Positions 61,701 through 64,000 of a stretch of DNA of 64,000 nucleotides are shown piece by piece. This DNA is from Chitinophaga terrae (ex Kim and Jung 2007). GTDB taxonomy: Bacteria > Bacteroidota > Bacteroidia > Chitinophagales > Chitinophagaceae. The stretch covers positions 62,001 through 126,000 of the forward strand of contig NZ_FNRL01000011.1 of NCBI RefSeq assembly GCF_900107795.1, written 5' to 3'. The notes under the pieces were generated by a model. It did no database searches and had not been told where the DNA came from. It was given only the letters and a program-made list of their open reading frames with translations. Both the position numbers and the translations under genes were made by a program. Numbering within the stretch: the stretch's first letter is position 1; each line of letters begins with the position of its first letter.

Positions 61701-62978
61701 ATGAACATACTATTACTAGGAAGTGGTGGCCGAGAACATGCATTGGCCTTAAAGATGTCGCAAAGCCCATTGTGCAAACAATTATTCATAGCTCCCGGAA
61801 ATGCTGGTACTGCGCAATGCGGCCAGAATATAAATATGGGGGTAAGTGATTTTCAACAGATTAAGACTTTTTGCCTGGAAAATGCTATAGACCTGGTTGT
61901 TCCGGGTTCGGAAGAAGCGTTGGTAAATGGGATATATGACTTTTTTAAGGAAGATGTTTCGCTGCAACACATCCCGGTAATGGGGCCTTCCAGGGAAGGC
62001 GCGCAGCTGGAAGGAAGCAAGGCATACGCCAAGCTGTTCATGGAGCGTCACCGGATCCCGACAGCGGCGTACCGCGAGTTCAATGAACAGAATTACGAAG
62101 AAGGGGTTGCCTATATTCAACAGCATTCCTTACCAATCGTATTGAAAGCGGATGGCCTGGCAGCCGGTAAAGGCGTGGTGATCGCATTTTCGCAGGAAGA
62201 AGCGCTGACCGAGTTTGAGCAGATGATCAAAGCTTCCAAATTCGGAGATGCCAGCAAGAAGGTAGTAATAGAACAGTTCCTGACAGGTATTGAGTTATCG
62301 GTATTTGTGCTGACAGACGGGCATAGCTACCAGATCTTGCCGGAGGCAAAAGATTATAAACGTATCGGGGAGGGCGATAAAGGTCTGAACACCGGCGGTA
62401 TGGGAGCAGTATCTCCTGTTCCGTTTGCCGATGCTGTATTTATGAAGAAGGTAGAAGACAAGGTGATAAAGCCTACGATAGATGGATTGTCGAAAGAAGG
62501 CATTGTATATAACGGTTTCGTGTTTTTTGGCCTGATTAATGTAGATGGGGAGCCGCTTGTAATTGAGTATAACTGCAGGATGGGCGACCCGGAAACAGAA
62601 GTAGTGATGCCTCGTTTGAAGAACGACCTGCTTGAATTATTCCAGGCAACCATCTCAGGCAAACTGAAAGAGCAAACTATCTATGTCGACGAGCGGGCGG
62701 CATCAACAGTGATGCTGGTATCCAAAGGGTACCCCGAAGCTTACGAAAAGAATAAAGTAATTACTGGTATTCCTGCGCCAACTGCCGACCAGGTTGTGTT
62801 TCATGCAGGTACTAAGGCGGAAGGCGGAAATGTGCTGACAAACGGGGGACGCGTATTGGCGATCACTTCCCTGGCCGGCAGTTTATCGCAGGCCCTTTCC
62901 CACTCCGTTCAGACGGCTGAAAAGATCCAGTTTGATGGTAAGGTGTATCGTAGGGATATTGGTTATGAATTCATTTAA
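61701..62978 (+). CDS. purD: Phosphoribosylamine-glycine ligase (GAR synthetase)
   Basis: The second step of purine synthesis. It begins NILLLGSGGREHALALKMSQ, then has the ATP-grasp segments FMERHRIPTA near 113, LKADGLAAGKGVVIAF near 147-162, EQFLTGIELSVFVLTDG near 190 and EYNCRMGDPETEVVMPRL near 288-305. Length 425 is standard. The gene stands alone on this strand, divergent from the POT transporter gene. Confidence 0.97.
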   Translation: MNILLLGSGGREHALALKMSQSPLCKQLFIAPGNAGTAQCGQNINMGVSDFQQIKTFCLENAIDLVVPGSEEALVNGIYDFFKEDVSLQHIPVMGPSREGAQLEGSKAYAKLFMERHRIPTAAYREFNEQNYEEGVAYIQQHSLPIVLKADGLAAGKGVVIAFSQEEALTEFEQMIKASKFGDASKKVVIEQFLTGIELSVFVLTDGHSYQILPEAKDYKRIGEGDKGLNTGGMGAVSPVPFADAVFMKKVEDKVIKPTIDGLSKEGIVYNGFVFFGLINVDGEPLVIEYNCRMGDPETEVVMPRLKNDLLELFQATISGKLKEQTIYVDERAASTVMLVSKGYPEAYEKNKVITGIPAPTADQVVFHAGTKAEGGNVLTNGGRVLAITSLAGSLSQALSHSVQTAEKIQFDGKVYRRDIGYEFI

Positions 62979-63282
62979 ACAGATCATCTGATGCCTGCGC
63001 AATTATCCTGCGCAGGTATCAATATTCCAACTTACAGGGAGGGGGCTGTAGCTACTGGAAAACGGGGAGGTAAAAAGGATTTTTTCGGAAAGCAGGAATT
63101 ATAAATAACGGGGCAACTCCGTTAATCAGACCGGGAGCAGGAAGAGAGAGTTACTATGCCGTTTTGGACAACAAATAACTTTTTTTAATATTTACTGTAA
63201 TATTGCAAGAATATCCATTTTTTGCATCGTATATTCGTTGGAATTATTCATTTTTGCATTCTAATTTTTGACCGTATCAACA
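62979..63282 (+). other. Intergenic stretch between purD and mreB
   Basis: About 304 bp without a gene. A hairpin CCTGCGCA / TGCGCAGG (62994-63001 with 63009-63016) lies 16 bp after purD and is probably a weak terminator, since no T-run follows. The rest is AT-rich toward mreB; I do not see a confident promoter. Confidence 0.5.
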
Positions 63283-64000
63283 ATGGGATTTTTTAATTTT
63301 TTAACGCAGGAAATCGCGATTGATCTTGGTACAGCTAATACGCTGATAATTCACAATGACCAGGTAGTAGTGGACGAGCCTTCCATTGTAGCGATAGAAC
63401 GGGCTAGCGGCAAAATTGTGGCTGTGGGAAAGAAGGCCATGATGATGCACGAAAAAACACACGAATATCTTCGTACTATACGTCCCCTGAAAGACGGCGT
63501 GATCGCGGATTTTAATGCCGCAGAGGGTATGATCAGGGAACTCATAAAAATGATTTATCCTAAAAAGCCTTTGTTTGCTCCGAGTTGGAGAATGGTGATC
63601 TGCATTCCTTCCAGTATCACTGAGGTGGAAAAAAGAGCAGTTCGCGACTCTGCGGAACAGGCAGGCGCCAAAGAGGTATACCTGATCCATGAACCAATGG
63701 CTGCTGCCCTGGGTATCGGGATCGATGTTGAAGAACCGGTTGGTAACATGATCATTGATATAGGTGGCGGTACCACTGGTATCTCTGTGATCGCACTGGC
63801 AGGTATTGTTTGTGACCAGAGTATCCGTATCGCCGGCGACGAATTCACTGCCGATATCATGGAAGCCCTCCGTCGCTATCATAGCTTGCTCATTGGTGAA
63901 AGAACCGCAGAACAGATCAAGATCCACATCGGATCAGCCCTCAAAGAACTGGATAACCCGCCAGATGATATCCCGGTGAACGGTCGTGACCTTGTAACAG
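63283..64000 (+). CDS. mreB: Rod shape-determining protein MreB (N-terminal part, cut by window end)
   Basis: The bacterial actin that guides lateral wall growth. The start is ATG 63283 (MGFFNFLTQEIAIDLGTANT), which shows phosphate loop 1 as IDLGTANTLI near residue 13-22. The second ATP loop IDIGGGTTGISVIAL appears near 160-174, and VCIPSSITEVEKRAVRDSAE-type sequence near 105-124. About 239 residues are in the window, roughly two thirds of the usual 340. mreC and mreD would be expected next. Confidence 0.96.
   Translation, partial: MGFFNFLTQEIAIDLGTANTLIIHNDQVVVDEPSIVAIERASGKIVAVGKKAMMMHEKTHEYLRTIRPLKDGVIADFNAAEGMIRELIKMIYPKKPLFAPSWRMVICIPSSITEVEKRAVRDSAEQAGAKEVYLIHEPMAAALGIGIDVEEPVGNMIIDIGGGTTGISVIALAGIVCDQSIRIAGDEFTADIMEALRRYHSLLIGERTAEQIKIHIGSALKELDNPPDDIPVNGRDLVT

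Overview
The window looks like chromosomal DNA of a Bacteroidota bacterium, most likely of the Chitinophaga group. The evidence is the gliding genes gldB, gldF and gldG, two large TonB-dependent outer-membrane receptors, a MurF-alanine racemase fusion, a glutaminyl-tRNA synthetase, many Sec/lipoprotein signal peptides, and promoter-like TAnnTTTG boxes. I see no rRNA, CRISPR array, prophage or insertion-sequence transposase. One tRNA gene (Ser, GGA anticodon) is present.

Layout. 1-10 kb is a regulatory and accessory zone: a TPR-LytS histidine kinase, an HxlR regulator divergent from an SDR oxidoreductase, a DHFR-like protein, three AraC regulators, a VOC protein, a large secreted protein of unknown function, and a quinone-oxidoreductase/AraC pair preceded by a two-site direct repeat. 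10-24 kb is mostly housekeeping: tRNA-Ser, an aquaporin with an apparent frameshift, asparaginase, TatD, a polysaccharide deacetylase, gltX, glnS, a small B12-binding protein, enoyl-CoA hydratase, fumC and a 2-hydroxyacid dehydrogenase. 24-41 kb holds a TonB receptor followed by a TauE/SafE exporter, then a long minus-strand run (gldF, gldG, terC, murF-alr, lspA), cysteine desulfurase, methylmalonyl-CoA epimerase, an Oar-like TonB receptor and a second murF. 41-47 kb holds apaG, gldB, nadE and serS. 48-54 kb is a nearly complete molybdenum cofactor cluster (moeB-rhodanese, tauE, moaA, a small conserved protein, moaD, moaE, mobA, moaC, moeA) with alternating strands. 54-64 kb holds a DUF1800/DUF1501 secreted pair, a small lipoprotein, an OPT and a POT peptide transporter, purD and the first part of mreB.

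The most unusual signal is a family of four long palindromic elements (about 187-284 bp) at 13954-14201, 16480-16668, 19773-20056 and 47185-47374. They share termini (AGTTTCACGC or AGTTGCACGC), an internal core that folds on itself, and arms that differ between copies but match within each copy. All lie at gene 3' ends and most merge with a TAG stop codon. They look like mobile or conversion-maintained hairpins that may serve as bidirectional terminators. Other structured non-coding candidates lie upstream of the TonB receptor (27530-27582), between the peptide transporter genes (59722-59806) and at 36300-36488.
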